Origin: Deinococcus betulae
Lineage (GTDB): Bacteria; Deinococcota; Deinococci; Deinococcales; Deinococcaceae
DNA length: 39,982 nt
Assembly (NCBI RefSeq): GCF_020166395.1
Contig: NZ_JAIQXU010000038.1
Location: 1 to 39,982 of the forward strand
Direction: 5' to 3'
Shown here: piece after piece, positions 9,159 through 16,565 of the stretch
How the letters are laid out: each line of letters opens with the position of its first letter
How positions within the stretch are numbered: the first letter of the stretch is position 1
Notes under the pieces: generated by a model
What the model was told of the DNA's origin: nothing
Database searches by the model: none
Seen by the model: the letters and a program-made list of their open reading frames with translations, nothing else
Made by a program: the position numbers and the translations under genes

Positions 9159-9452
9159 CTATTTCTTGTTCCGAATTTCGGTCAGCAGGCGGATCACTTC
9201 GGCGTTCTGCCTGGCCTGCAGATGCTCCAGCCGCACGACCGCTTCACTGGCCACCTGTGTGATCTGCGGCGCGCTGCTGGCCAGAGCCACCTTGCTGGCA
9301 TAATCCCCCGCGATGGCATCGGCCAGTTTAGCGCTGTCACCCAGCGGCGACCCCACCAGGGCAACGATGTCCCGCGCATTGAAGGCCTGTCCCAGAGCCA
9401 TTCCGCCGAATAGAAGTCCCAGAACCAACGCACCACGTTTCAGTTTTGACAT
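9159..9452 (-). CDS. Small exported protein in the tail module
   Basis: A 97-residue protein starting MSKLKRGALVLGLLFGGMAL. The basic N-end, hydrophobic core and ALGQA cleavage-like end make a convincing signal peptide (residues 1-22). The mature part is helical and charged, with LEHLQARQNAEVIRLLTEIRNKK at the C-terminus. The ATG at 9452 is chosen over an upstream frame start because it directly precedes the signal sequence and follows a hairpin. A secreted protein between the major tail gene and the chaperones is unusual. It could be a superinfection-exclusion, envelope-interacting or host-altering factor. No family is recognised. Confidence 0.75.
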   Translation of the reverse strand: MSKLKRGALVLGLLFGGMALGQAFNARDIVALVGSPLGDSAKLADAIAGDYASKVALASSAPQITQVASEAVVRLEHLQARQNAEVIRLLTEIRNKK

Positions 9453-9463
9453 GCCCCAAAAGT

Positions 9464-9494
9464 ACACCGCCCACCGGTTCAGGGTGGGCGGTGT
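9464..9494 (-). terminator. Strong hairpin after major tail protein gene
   Basis: A perfect 12-bp inverted repeat (ACACCGCCCACC / GGTGGGCGGTGT, 9464-9475 and 9483-9494) with a 7-base loop. On the minus strand it is followed by ACTTTT. It lies 13 bp after the major tail protein stop and ends 11 bp before the next ATG. It probably works as a terminator or partial attenuator that limits read-through from the highly expressed tail tube gene. Confidence 0.7.
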
Positions 9495-9507
9495 CTTGGC
9501 AAGAAGT

Positions 9508-10482
9508 TCAGGCCGGAATATCCACCGTGAAGGGCGGCAGCCCATCCAGGCTCACGGCCTCAATGGCGTGCTGGGTGGTGAAGCGGTCCAGGCCGTTGCT
9601 GGGGTCATGTCCCTTGACCTGTCCGGTGGTCAACTTGACCGCGATCTGCTTGGTGCTCGGGCTGGGCAGTTTGAACCCCGCTTCCGCCGGTTTCAGGTTG
9701 GCCGGATCGGTCACGCCGTACCCCGTCCGCAGAGCCGCCGGCGTGCCCGCCGTCGTGAACTGGATGCGCGCCACACGGGGGCCGCTGCGCTCCCAGCCCA
9801 GCGGGTTCAGGGCGCGGTCATCGGCCAGCAGGCCCTGCGCCGCGTCCACCACGCTCATGGGGAAGGTCAGGTTGATCTGGCCTCCTTCAGGCTTCAGGGT
9901 CACGCCGTCGTATTTCGCATAAAAGTGGCGGTACTGCAGCACTTCCTGACTGATGGTCGGCGCGGTGGGCACGCTCCCCAGGTCGCCGATCTTGGTCACG
10001 CCCAGGGTCAGGGTGGCCGTCACGTTGCCGCGCGGGGGAATGTCGATCTGAATGCCCATGATCTGCACGTCGCTGGCCACGATGTTGCCGCCGGGGTGCA
10101 ACTGCCAGACCGTCAGGGGCACGCCGGGCGCATAGACGGCAAAGTCACCGGTTTTCGGCGTGATGGTGCCCGTGGTCGCGCCACCCGGCACCACGGACTC
10201 GCCCAGCGTACTCGTCAGCAGCAGCGCCAGATCGCGGGGCGTCAACTCAATGGTGACGCTGCGGTTGTCGATCTGACTGCCCTGAATGCGCTCGAATTTC
10301 TGCTCCATGCTCTTGTCGGCGTACTCGTCCGTGGTGCGGATGAACTGCTGCAGCGGGGGCATGTAGGAGCGCACACGCAGGGCGTGGGTGGGCACCGTGG
10401 CGGGCGTGCCGAAGGCGGTCTGGGGGGCCACCCACAGCGCCCCGTAGCGCCCCATGTTGGGCTGAACATTGTCCCAGGCCAT
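9508..10482 (-). CDS. Major tail (tube) protein
   Basis: A 324-residue protein starting MAWDNVQPNMGRYGALWVAP, with AAAGGAG 10 bases before the ATG. The opening reads like siphoviral tube proteins in which an N-terminal strand is followed by TAFGTPATVPTHAL and later segments such as NRSVTIELTPRDLALLL. Most of the chain is predicted beta. Its location after the neck genes and before the chaperones and tape measure, and the strong hairpin after it, fit a highly expressed tube subunit. The start shares one base with the stop of the upstream 73-residue gene (TAATG). Confidence 0.8.
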   Translation of the reverse strand: MAWDNVQPNMGRYGALWVAPQTAFGTPATVPTHALRVRSYMPPLQQFIRTTDEYADKSMEQKFERIQGSQIDNRSVTIELTPRDLALLLTSTLGESVVPGGATTGTITPKTGDFAVYAPGVPLTVWQLHPGGNIVASDVQIMGIQIDIPPRGNVTATLTLGVTKIGDLGSVPTAPTISQEVLQYRHFYAKYDGVTLKPEGGQINLTFPMSVVDAAQGLLADDRALNPLGWERSGPRVARIQFTTAGTPAALRTGYGVTDPANLKPAEAGFKLPSPSTKQIAVKLTTGQVKGHDPSNGLDRFTTQHAIEAVSLDGLPPFTVDIPA

Positions 10483-10703
10483 TATTTCTCAGCTCCTTTG
10501 TCGGTCGCGTCTGCCTTCGGTTCTGCGGGCTTCTTTGGCGCAGCAGCCTTTTCGTACACGCCGCTGTCTTCAATGGCCGCCAAGTGGGCATCGTCGCGGG
10601 CTTCAATCGGCTCTTTTCCGATCACGCCCACGCCAGGGATAACGTCGCCCTCTTCGCCTTTCACGCCATCAGCGCCTTTGTACTTAAACCATTTCCCGGT
10701 CAT
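10482..10703 (-). CDS. Small structural-module protein, unknown
   Basis: A 73-residue protein starting MTGKWFKYKGADGVKGEEGD with a Lys/Ala/Pro-rich C-terminal tail (KAAAPKKPAEPKADATDKGAEK). It is embedded in a run of overlapping genes: its start lies within the ATGA overlap with the upstream gene and its stop abuts the tube-protein start. The N-terminal WFKYKG segment suggests a small beta unit followed by a disordered tail. It may be a minor head-tail joining component; the function is not recognisable. Confidence 0.7.
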   Translation of the reverse strand: MTGKWFKYKGADGVKGEEGDVIPGVGVIGKEPIEARDDAHLAAIEDSGVYEKAAAPKKPAEPKADATDKGAEK

Positions 10704-11140
10704 AACCCCTCCTCGGCGTCGAGGTCGAACGTGAGTTCAACGCCGGTCATGCTGACGAGATACCCCTCGATCAGGAGGGGTTGTTCTGAAAGTGGCACGG
10801 CCATCACGTCGGGCCGCACCGGGCCGAAGTCCTGCACGGCCCGCTGCACGGCCTGCACGAGCGTCAGGCGGCGGCGCAGGACCTTGGCGGCCAGGGTCAC
10901 TTTGCCCGGCCGCTGCATTACGCAGCCCACCATCACCGGCACCACCACCCGCGTGGTCTGCCCGAAGTCAGCGATGCCCTCAGCGAAGTCAAATCCCTCG
11001 GTCGTGATGAAAATCTGCTTAACCTCGTCGGTGGCCACCAGTTCGCCTTCCGCCGGCTCACGGGCTTCCACCGTGTAGCTCGGCAGCGCGGCTTCCAGCG
11101 TCGTTTGTAGCAGGTCAATGAACTCTTGAACGGGATTCAC
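10700..11140 (-). CDS. Probable tail terminator / tail completion protein
   Basis: A 146-residue protein starting MNPVQEFIDLLQTTLEAALP. An N-terminal helix is followed by alternating strands (TTRVVVPVMVGCVMQ, PLLIEGYLVSMTGVELTFD). The layout, length and position between an HK97-gp10-like gene and the major tail protein match the tail terminator (gpU-like) slot of siphoviruses. Assignment rests on fold pattern and synteny. It is coupled to both neighbours by 4-bp overlaps. Confidence 0.65.
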   Translation of the reverse strand: MNPVQEFIDLLQTTLEAALPSYTVEAREPAEGELVATDEVKQIFITTEGFDFAEGIADFGQTTRVVVPVMVGCVMQRPGKVTLAAKVLRRRLTLVQAVQRAVQDFGPVRPDVMAVPLSEQPLLIEGYLVSMTGVELTFDLDAEEGL

Positions 11141-11589
11141 GGGGCCCTCGTGGCGCGCTCCAGCGCGCGGTACAGGTAACGGCCGTACTGCTTGCGGGTG
11201 TCTTCCAGGGCGTCACGGGCCCAGCGGCGCTCGGGCAGCACCACCTGGGGCACCGCGTGCCAGCGGCCGTCCGGCGTGCGGAAGCGCAGCAGCCCCCCTC
11301 CCTTGGCCTTGATGGTGGCGCCCCGATCATGCACCCAGCCGTAAAACACCATGCCCAGGCTCAGCTCACCGCCATTTGGCTTGGCCTTCAGGTAGGTGCG
11401 GATGGACCGCAGCAGGCGCCCGGTACGCACGCGCAGGCCACGGGGCCCGCCCTTGCTGGCGTTGCGGCGCGCGGCGTCGCGCAGGTAGTCCCTGGACTCC
11501 GCCAAGGCTTCTTTGGTGACCTGCTCAGGCAGGGTGCCCAGGCGCCTGACCCACCCAGGAACCTTCAGTGTGGCGCGGGAGGCCGTCAC
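11137..11589 (-). CDS. HK97 gp10-like head-tail joining / neck protein
   Basis: A 150-residue basic protein. The pattern RTGRLLRSIRTYLKAK, then SLGMVFYGWVHDRGAT and a C-terminal helix ARDALEDTRKQYGRYLYRAL is typical of the HK97 gp10 / minor tail gpZ-type family, which has an 'RTG.L..SI' motif and a 'FYG.. (H/E) .G' motif. Such proteins act at the neck during head-tail joining. Both ends overlap neighbours by 4 bp. Confidence 0.8.
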   Translation of the reverse strand: MTASRATLKVPGWVRRLGTLPEQVTKEALAESRDYLRDAARRNASKGGPRGLRVRTGRLLRSIRTYLKAKPNGGELSLGMVFYGWVHDRGATIKAKGGGLLRFRTPDGRWHAVPQVVLPERRWARDALEDTRKQYGRYLYRALERATRAP

Positions 11590-11948
11590 GGTTCATAACC
11601 CGTTCCCGGCGCTGGCGGCGGGGTGGTGGGTGCTGGAGTGCCGTCCTCGGCCCGGACGTAGAGGGTCCACATGCCAGCGCCCTTCTCGATGCCGTTCCGT
11701 AGCACCCGGAACACCTCCAGGGGCTTTCCGCGCTCCACGTCCACCGACAGCACGGCGTTGTCCACCAGGTCAGCAGGTGGACGGGTCAGCGCCACAGGCA
11801 CGTCGATCTTGTGGGTGGGCTGATCCTGGGCCACGCCGCCGGTCTCGCCCGTAATGCCCAGCGCGAGGGGCCGCAGTTCAGGCCGCAGGCACTTACAGCT
11901 GCCACCGTTCGTGGTGAGCTTCAGAAAGGCGCGGCCGTCCACGGGCAC
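11586..11948 (-). CDS. Head-tail connector (stopper-like) protein
   Basis: A 120-residue protein starting MPVDGRAFLKLTTNGGSCKC. It is mainly beta (HKIDVPVALTRPPADLVDNAVLSVDV, MWTLYVRAEDG) with a Pro/Thr-rich tail. It sits between an adaptor-like gene and the gp10-like gene, the usual position of a head-closure or stopper protein. The two Cys near the N-terminus (CKC) are not part of an obvious metal site. The function is inferred from order only. Confidence 0.6.
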   Translation of the reverse strand: MPVDGRAFLKLTTNGGSCKCLRPELRPLALGITGETGGVAQDQPTHKIDVPVALTRPPADLVDNAVLSVDVERGKPLEVFRVLRNGIEKGAGMWTLYVRAEDGTPAPTTPPPAPGTGYEP

Positions 11949-12322
11949 TAGAACACCCCCTGAGTGTCCACGCTGCCACTGCGCGGCGGCCAGCTCGTGT
12001 CTTCGGTCACGGGCAGCAGGTGCAGAATCCCGGCCACGGCGTCCGCCTGGGTCTGCTTCAGCTCCAGAGCGCTGAGCTTGCGGTCGATGCGGGGGTCAAG
12101 GTTCTTGCTGACCTCGTACTCCGTATTGAACTTGATCAGGACGGCCGCCGTGGCCCAGGGGCGAGGGTGAACCACCGTGCCCACCTGCAGGGCGTCAATA
12201 GACAGGGCGTCGGTCAGGGCATCGGTATCCGTGTCGCCCCCGTACCCCTCGCCCAGGGCCGCCCGCAGGAACTTCAGGGCGTCCGTCAGGCTCAGAGGAA
12301 ATTCGGGGACAGTGAGAGTCAT
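11948..12322 (-). CDS. Head-tail connector (adaptor-like) protein
   Basis: A 124-residue protein starting MTLTVPEFPLSLTDALKFLR. It is mostly helical with an Asp-rich loop (GGDTDTDALTDALSIDAL), then VLIKFNTEYEVSKNLDPRIDRKLSALELKQTQADAVAGIL. Helical 110-130-residue proteins in this position typically bind the portal as adaptors. No firm family match can be made by eye. It overlaps the start of a 54-residue gene upstream by 4 bp. Confidence 0.6.
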   Translation of the reverse strand: MTLTVPEFPLSLTDALKFLRAALGEGYGGDTDTDALTDALSIDALQVGTVVHPRPWATAAVLIKFNTEYEVSKNLDPRIDRKLSALELKQTQADAVAGILHLLPVTEDTSWPPRSGSVDTQGVF

Positions 12323-12483
12323 TTCCGCCCGGCCTTGGGTTCCTGAACGATCTTGACGACCTGGCGCGCGGCGTCAGGGGTCGGCGCCGGGACGGGCTGG
12401 CCGGTGACGACCGAACGTAGCCGGGCGTCCAGGCCCAGGACCTGGCCCAGCAGCGTTTCAGCGTCCCGGCGCGCGCTGCTCAT
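12319..12483 (-). CDS. Small hypothetical protein (54 aa) in neck operon
   Basis: A short frame from ATG at 12483 to TGA at 12319: MSSARRDAETLLGQVLGLDA at the start and a basic end (KIVQEPKAGRK). Both ends overlap neighbours by 4 bp (ATGA), the same coupling seen throughout this operon, which is the main support for it being real. It is probably a helix followed by a flexible tail. No function is recognised. Confidence 0.65.
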   Translation of the reverse strand: MSSARRDAETLLGQVLGLDARLRSVVTGQPVPAPTPDAARQVVKIVQEPKAGRK

Positions 12484-13184
12484 GCGGTCTGGTTCCCAGC
12501 CGGCGCAGGGGCGAGAGCGGCCTTCACGAGGTCCATGACCTCGTCAGCCTGGCGAACGCTCACGCCCTTCAGTCCGGCGATCTGGTCGCGCAGGGTGTCA
12601 GGAAGGGTGAGGGGCGCAGGGGCCGCCTGTGGAGCGTTGTGCGCCTGTTCCAGCTGCGCGTTCAACTGTTCGCGGTCTGCATTGATGCTATCGATCAGGG
12701 CGCGGGCTTCGCGCAGGTCCCCTTCCAGCCCAGCGAGCCGGCCCGTGTTGAGAGCCGCTTGGTCGGTCAGGGTGGTGTGCTCGGTGCCCCAAGCCGCCTT
12801 CGCCGTCTCGTGCTCCTGGCGAGCCAGTTCGAACCCTTCCGCCAGTTTCACGTTCTGGCCCTGGACGTGGGCCAGCTGCTGCTGCACATCGGCCCGTTCG
12901 CGCTGAGCCGCATCCAAATCAGCCTTCAGCCCCGCGTTGGTGTCCAAGAGCTTCTGAATCTCCACCCCGGCCTGCGCGTCCTGCTCTGCCAGGGTGGCCG
13001 CCGCCTGTGCCTGCGCGGCCCGCTCATCCAGCAGGAGCGGGTCGCTGTCATGCAACTCCAGATTCAAGGCCAGCACCAGTGCATCCGGCACCTCGGTCCA
13101 CGGCTGGTCTTCAGACGGCGTGAAGGGCCCGTAGGACTTCCCCCCCACGCCATACGTGCCCGGCAACCCGGTCACGCGCCGCAT
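12480..13184 (-). CDS. Coiled-coil head protein
   Basis: A 234-residue protein. Residues 1-50 have GLPGTYGVGGKSYGPFTPSE, a compact glycine-rich start. Residues about 55-180 are a continuous Ala/Gln/Glu/Leu coiled coil (AQAAATLAEQDAQAGVEIQKLL and onward). The C-terminal LKGVSVRQADEVMDLVKAALAP is a short helical unit. It follows the major capsid gene directly, with the start sharing a base with the capsid stop. Possible roles are a head fibre, a capsid-attached protein or an assembly factor. Confidence 0.65.
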   Translation of the reverse strand: MRRVTGLPGTYGVGGKSYGPFTPSEDQPWTEVPDALVLALNLELHDSDPLLLDERAAQAQAAATLAEQDAQAGVEIQKLLDTNAGLKADLDAAQRERADVQQQLAHVQGQNVKLAEGFELARQEHETAKAAWGTEHTTLTDQAALNTGRLAGLEGDLREARALIDSINADREQLNAQLEQAHNAPQAAPAPLTLPDTLRDQIAGLKGVSVRQADEVMDLVKAALAPAPAGNQTA

Positions 13185-14320
13185 CAGTCCGTCTCCAGCA
13201 GCACGATGCGCTCCGGCGCTTCAATCACCGGCAGGCAATTCTCAACAGCCTCCGCGATCAGCTCCCACGGGCGCTGGTCCGGCGTGAACAGGCGCCCGAA
13301 GCGGCCCAGAGGCGAATTGACGTTCTGCCCTTCAATCGTGGGCGCGATGTGCGTGTAACCCAGCGTGCTCTGCGGCGTGGGCGTCCCGTCGATGCTGATC
13401 AGCTGGTTCGTGTCGCGCCGGCCAATCACCGCGATCTTGTTGTCCGGAATCAGGTTGACCTGAATCACACCGCCAGTGGTGGTGGGGTCCACGATGTTGC
13501 CCTTACGCAGGTACGCGGTCAGGGTCACGCTGTAGCGCGCGTCGCGGTCATCACCCACAGTGATGCCGCTGGCCGTCTGCACCGCGCGCACCACCTGCAC
13601 CCGGCGGATGTTCCGCTGCGGGCTGTAGATGTCGCTGATCACCCGGATGTTGTGCGCCGGATTGTTCAGGATTTTGTTCAGGGTCGCGTTGCTCATCAGC
13701 AGCAGCTCGGCGCCCTGCACGATGGCGTCGGCGTCCAGGTAGTCCGCCCAGAACTTGCTGCTGGACCCGCCGTACCCGTTGACGCCCGTGCGGGCCACGA
13801 ACTTGTTGCCCGCCGGCACGTTGTAGTCAACGGTCAGCGTCTTCTTATTGAAGGTCCAGCTGATGGCGCCGGTCATCAGGGCCTTGGCGCGCAGGTATTC
13901 CTCGGTATCGTCGAGGGCCTGAATGCAGCCCTTCTCGTACAGGTTGAGCGCCGCCTCACTCATCAGGTCGCCGCGGGTGCGGTTGCCCAATCGGCCCAGC
14001 TGCGCCTGATCAAGGAACTTGTTCAGCTCGCGCTGATGCTCCTCGCTCAGGGGCAGGGTCATGGCGATCTTGGCGGTCTTCTCATTGAAGGTGCTCAGCT
14101 GGATGCTGCTGCCCTGGGGGTACGGGCTGTCCATGCCCACCAGGCCCGCCATGACCGTGTTGATCTTCAGGGTGCCGCCGCGCACTTCGAAGTCCGGGCG
14201 GATTTCGCGGGGCAACACGCTGGTCAGCAGGTACTCGGCGGCCGGGGGTGGCGTGTTGGCCAGACGGATCAGGCTGCCGCCCATGCTCAGGGCGGCCGTG
14301 ATGGTGGCGAAGGTATCCAT
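13184..14320 (-). CDS. Major capsid protein, lambda gpE-like family
   Basis: A 378-residue protein with AAGGAG before its ATG. It follows a scaffold-like gene and a decoration-like gene, the usual order. Features resembling the phage major capsid E family include the region KIAMTLPLSEEHQRELNKFL, then YEKGCIQALDDTEEYLRAKAL, a strand with SWTFNKKTLTVDYNVPAGNK, and a C-terminal IAVIGRRDTNQLISIDG. The protein forms the HK97-fold shell. Confidence 0.85.
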   Translation of the reverse strand: MDTFATITAALSMGGSLIRLANTPPPAAEYLLTSVLPREIRPDFEVRGGTLKINTVMAGLVGMDSPYPQGSSIQLSTFNEKTAKIAMTLPLSEEHQRELNKFLDQAQLGRLGNRTRGDLMSEAALNLYEKGCIQALDDTEEYLRAKALMTGAISWTFNKKTLTVDYNVPAGNKFVARTGVNGYGGSSSKFWADYLDADAIVQGAELLLMSNATLNKILNNPAHNIRVISDIYSPQRNIRRVQVVRAVQTASGITVGDDRDARYSVTLTAYLRKGNIVDPTTTGGVIQVNLIPDNKIAVIGRRDTNQLISIDGTPTPQSTLGYTHIAPTIEGQNVNSPLGRFGRLFTPDQRPWELIAEAVENCLPVIEAPERIVLLETD

Positions 14321-14331
14321 GCAGGGGCTCC

Positions 14332-14751
14332 TTAGCGGGCGTCGCCGTAGGGCTGCAGCACGAAGCGCGCGCCCAGGGCGGTCTTGAGTTCAGCGGCGAT
14401 GCTGCGGGGATTGCCAGCGGCGTCCGGCAGAAGCGTGTCGTACACGTTGCCGCCCGTGATGACGCCGAAGCCGCTGAGGGCCGCCACGCGGCTGTCTTCT
14501 TCCATGTCGGTGCGGGCCAGGTAGCAGGGCCCGTTGGTGACGGCACCCGCGTTGACCGTGGGGGGCACGATCTTGCCCGAGGCATTAAAGGCAATCACGG
14601 TGCCGGCGGGCACTTTGCGCTTGCCGGCCGTGCCGTACTTGGCGTCGGTCCAGGCGGTCCAGTCGATCTGGGCGCCGGTGCCCCAGAGGGTAATGCTGTG
14701 CAGGTCGGCAATGAAGGCCGGCGTGCCCAGCGTACTCGTGGTTCTGTTCAT
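14332..14751 (-). CDS. Capsid decoration protein (lambda gpD-like)
   Basis: A 139-residue protein between scaffold and capsid genes. AGKRKVPAGTVIAFNASGKIVPP followed by CYLARTDMEEDSRVAALSGFGVITGGNVYDTLLPD is the common layout of head decoration proteins of the gpD/'head decoration D' type: a 'vpaGtvl' strand, an 'a.l.tD.d......a....G.v' strand and an oligomerising end. It probably trimers on the capsid to stabilise it. It overlaps the scaffold gene by 4 bp. Confidence 0.75.
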   Translation of the reverse strand: MNRTTSTLGTPAFIADLHSITLWGTGAQIDWTAWTDAKYGTAGKRKVPAGTVIAFNASGKIVPPTVNAGAVTNGPCYLARTDMEEDSRVAALSGFGVITGGNVYDTLLPDAAGNPRSIAAELKTALGARFVLQPYGDAR

Positions 14752-15521
14752 GCGCTTCCTCCCGGAGTCGGGGTGGTGCCGGCGTTCTGACGGGCCGCAA
14801 TGCGCTGCTCGATCAGTGAGGCGGCGGGACTTGCGCCAGCACCCGTGGCACCGGCTTGAGGCGTGACCACCGTGCCGCCTTGGGTCTGGGTGGTCGTCGG
14901 GAAGAGGGACGTGACGTAGTCCCCCCAGTTGGCCTGCGCGTACTCCCTGAGCACGCCCCGGTCGGTGTCCTGGCCGCTCACGGTCTCAATCACCCGCGCG
15001 TCGCGGATGACGTTGCCCTGCGCGTCCTTGACCGGCTGGCCGTTTTCCGTGCGGTCGCGCAGTTCAACCCGCAGGTTGGTGCCGCGCAACCGGTCCTGCA
15101 GCACGCTCAGGCGGGCGCCCGAGGCGTCGGTGATGGTGCGCAACTGCTCACGCTGGGTGGCCTGCGCCCCCTGGTCCAGCCGTTCCCGAATCTGGGCGGG
15201 GGTCAGGGTTTGCTCACCATCGCGCAGCAGCGGCTGCACTTGCTCCCAGGTCGCGCGCTGCTCGGCCGTCAAGGCCAGCCCCCCCTGGGGCACGCGGTTA
15301 CTGGTGTCGTTCGCGGCGTCCAGTCGCTCCATAAGCATCGTGGCGCCCTCACGGCTCTGGGGAATGTCGAGTTCCTGGAGCACGGGCTCAAAGGTGCGCC
15401 TGAACGTGCGCGCCGCGCCGTTCTCACGCTCACGGGAGGCCACGTCGCGCACGGCGGCTTCGCCGGCGGCAGTGGCGTCGTTGTTGTGGTCTTCGAGGTA
15501 CTCCGTCCAGGACTTCGGCAT
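14748..15521 (-). CDS. Probable capsid scaffold protein
   Basis: A 257-residue acidic, Gln/Arg/Glu-rich helical protein starting MPKSWTEYLEDHNNDATAAG, with AAGGAG 9 bases before the ATG. A helical N-terminal part with RTFEPVLQELDI, a central QATQREQLRTITDASGARL and a Gly/Thr/Pro-rich low-complexity C-terminal region suit an internal scaffold located just before decoration and capsid genes. An ATG 70 bp upstream, in another frame, is the one spaced 19 bp from the TGTCACGC element. Confidence 0.7.
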   Translation of the reverse strand: MPKSWTEYLEDHNNDATAAGEAAVRDVASRERENGAARTFRRTFEPVLQELDIPQSREGATMLMERLDAANDTSNRVPQGGLALTAEQRATWEQVQPLLRDGEQTLTPAQIRERLDQGAQATQREQLRTITDASGARLSVLQDRLRGTNLRVELRDRTENGQPVKDAQGNVIRDARVIETVSGQDTDRGVLREYAQANWGDYVTSLFPTTTQTQGGTVVTPQAGATGAGASPAASLIEQRIAARQNAGTTPTPGGSA

Positions 15522-15591
15522 TCAGGTCACTCCTTGAGTGGAAGAGGTGGGCCCGCCCTGCGGGCGTGGGGAAGGGGCGCCCTTGGCGCAT
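15430..15591 (-). CDS. Possible leader ORF overlapping scaffold start (doubtful)
   Basis: From ATG at 15591 a 53-codon frame begins MRQGRPFPTPAGRAHLFHSR and runs out of frame into the scaffold gene. It is listed because this ATG, not the scaffold ATG, is 19 bp after TGTCACGC, the spacing found at six other starts. The Arg-rich C-terminal half looks like an alternative-frame shadow. It may be a translated leader, a decayed gene start left when the AT-rich insert arrived, or not translated. Confidence 0.25.
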   Translation of the reverse strand: MRQGRPFPTPAGRAHLFHSRSDLNAEVLDGVPRRPQQRRHCRRRSRRARRGLP

Positions 15592-15610
15592 GGGTCTAGA
15601 TTCGGGTGGC

Positions 15611-15618
15611 GCGTGACA
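15611..15618 (-). promoter_or_regulatory. TGTCACGC element upstream of scaffold gene
   Basis: TGTCACGC on the minus strand, 19 bp before ATG 15591 but 89 bp before the scaffold ATG. The downstream bases (GCCACCCGAATCTAG) closely match those before the tape measure gene. It lies next to the left edge of the AT-rich plus-strand insert. Confidence 0.55.
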
Positions 15619-15648
15619 CCCGACACGGCACGGAGAAGTTGCGAGAGG

Positions 15649-15654
15649 TAGGCT
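15649..15654 (+). promoter_or_regulatory. Leaderless-type -10 box for the AT-rich insert
   Basis: TAGGCT ends 5 bases before ATG 15660. A TANNNT box at this distance, with no ribosome-binding site, is typical of leaderless transcripts in Deinococcus. The identical hexamer and spacing precede the other plus-strand insert gene at 34684. Confidence 0.5.
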
Positions 15655-15659
15655 GAACC

Positions 15660-16034
15660 ATGAACGAACTGGAACAAGCCTTAACCGCTCTCGCAGAAGC
15701 CCAAAATGTCGAAACTGATTTTTATAAAAGAATGGATGCATTTATCGAAGGAATGAAATATGAGCTTCAAAAACAGCGAACGGCTTTTGACAGAGCGCCG
15801 AACGCACAATTGACACCAGGTACGCGTAGTCCTGAGCGTCTATTAGTTTTGAGAGTTGACGGTGCCACAGGTAAAAAGGAAGTTGAATTTCTAATGTCGC
15901 AGAAGGGTAAAGGAAATTACATTTTTAGATGTGGCGACTGGGAAGCCAACCATCACAGTCCAGTAGACGCCATGAAAGCTCTCCTGAGAACACTGGTCGT
16001 GGACAGTCAAGCCAGGATTAATCGCTTCTCGTAG
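15660..16034 (+). CDS. Unknown protein, first gene of AT-rich insert
   Basis: A 124-residue protein starting MNELEQALTALAEAQNVETD. The N-terminal half is helical (to about residue 45). The second half looks alpha/beta, with ERLLVLRVDGATGKKEVEFLMSQKGKGNYIFR and a final helix DAMKALLRTLVVDSQARI. It is on the strand opposite to the surrounding head genes and opens a three-gene insert with lower GC content. No family is recognised. It could be a partner of the two nucleases downstream, although a 78-115 bp gap separates it from them. Confidence 0.7.
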   Translation: MNELEQALTALAEAQNVETDFYKRMDAFIEGMKYELQKQRTAFDRAPNAQLTPGTRSPERLLVLRVDGATGKKEVEFLMSQKGKGNYIFRCGDWEANHHSPVDAMKALLRTLVVDSQARINRFS

Positions 16035-16148
16035 TCTTTTATTTCGCTCTCGGCACCGGCATAGCCCGGCACCGACACCGGATCGCCTGCCCCGGCCGCT
16101 CCCCAAAGGCTCGTGCGTTATTCAAATTTTGTACCAATGGAGGGCAAT

Positions 16149-16565
16149 GTGAGCAATGTTTTGTTCGAGATGGTTTTGCCTAGACGGCCTGTTTCCTACA
16201 ATGCCAGAGGTAGGCCTGCTTATCCAAACTGGAAAGCTTATGTAGCTGCCGAAGCGAAGTCTTTATGGACATATCCTACGCTGAATGGTCAGAATTATTA
16301 TTTTCAAATCATATATATCTGCCATGAAGATCCCGTTGATGTCGATAATATAATTAAGCCCATTCAAGATGCCTTGGTTAACGTAGTTTACAGCGATGAT
16401 GTAAGCATCTCAGATGTATCTGCTCATCGTCGTTTCACTAGTGAGTCTCTACATCCAGATGATTTGCCTGATGCGCTGCTAGACGTCATGACTGGTAGCC
16501 TAGGTGTGACGGATGTAGTTTATCTTCGCCTCTGTGAAAAAAGAGATATTGGGAGTTTCGTATGA
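16149..16565 (+). CDS. RusA-like Holliday junction resolvase
   Basis: From the GTG at 16149 (GGAGG five bases upstream) the protein has 138 residues; in-frame starts at 16113 and 16137 are possible but have no ribosome-binding site. The signature is clear: an N-terminal PRRPVSYNARGRP, then PVDVDNIIKPIQDALVNVVYSDD, matching the RusA core with acidic residues Asp64, Asp66 and Asp84 and Lys70. RusA enzymes cut Holliday junctions during phage recombination or before packaging. Unusually, this copy sits among head genes on the opposite strand in AT-rich DNA, coupled by ATGA overlap to a second nuclease, so it may serve that partner instead of general replication. Confidence 0.85.
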   Translation: MSNVLFEMVLPRRPVSYNARGRPAYPNWKAYVAAEAKSLWTYPTLNGQNYYFQIIYICHEDPVDVDNIIKPIQDALVNVVYSDDVSISDVSAHRRFTSESLHPDDLPDALLDVMTGSLGVTDVVYLRLCEKRDIGSFV

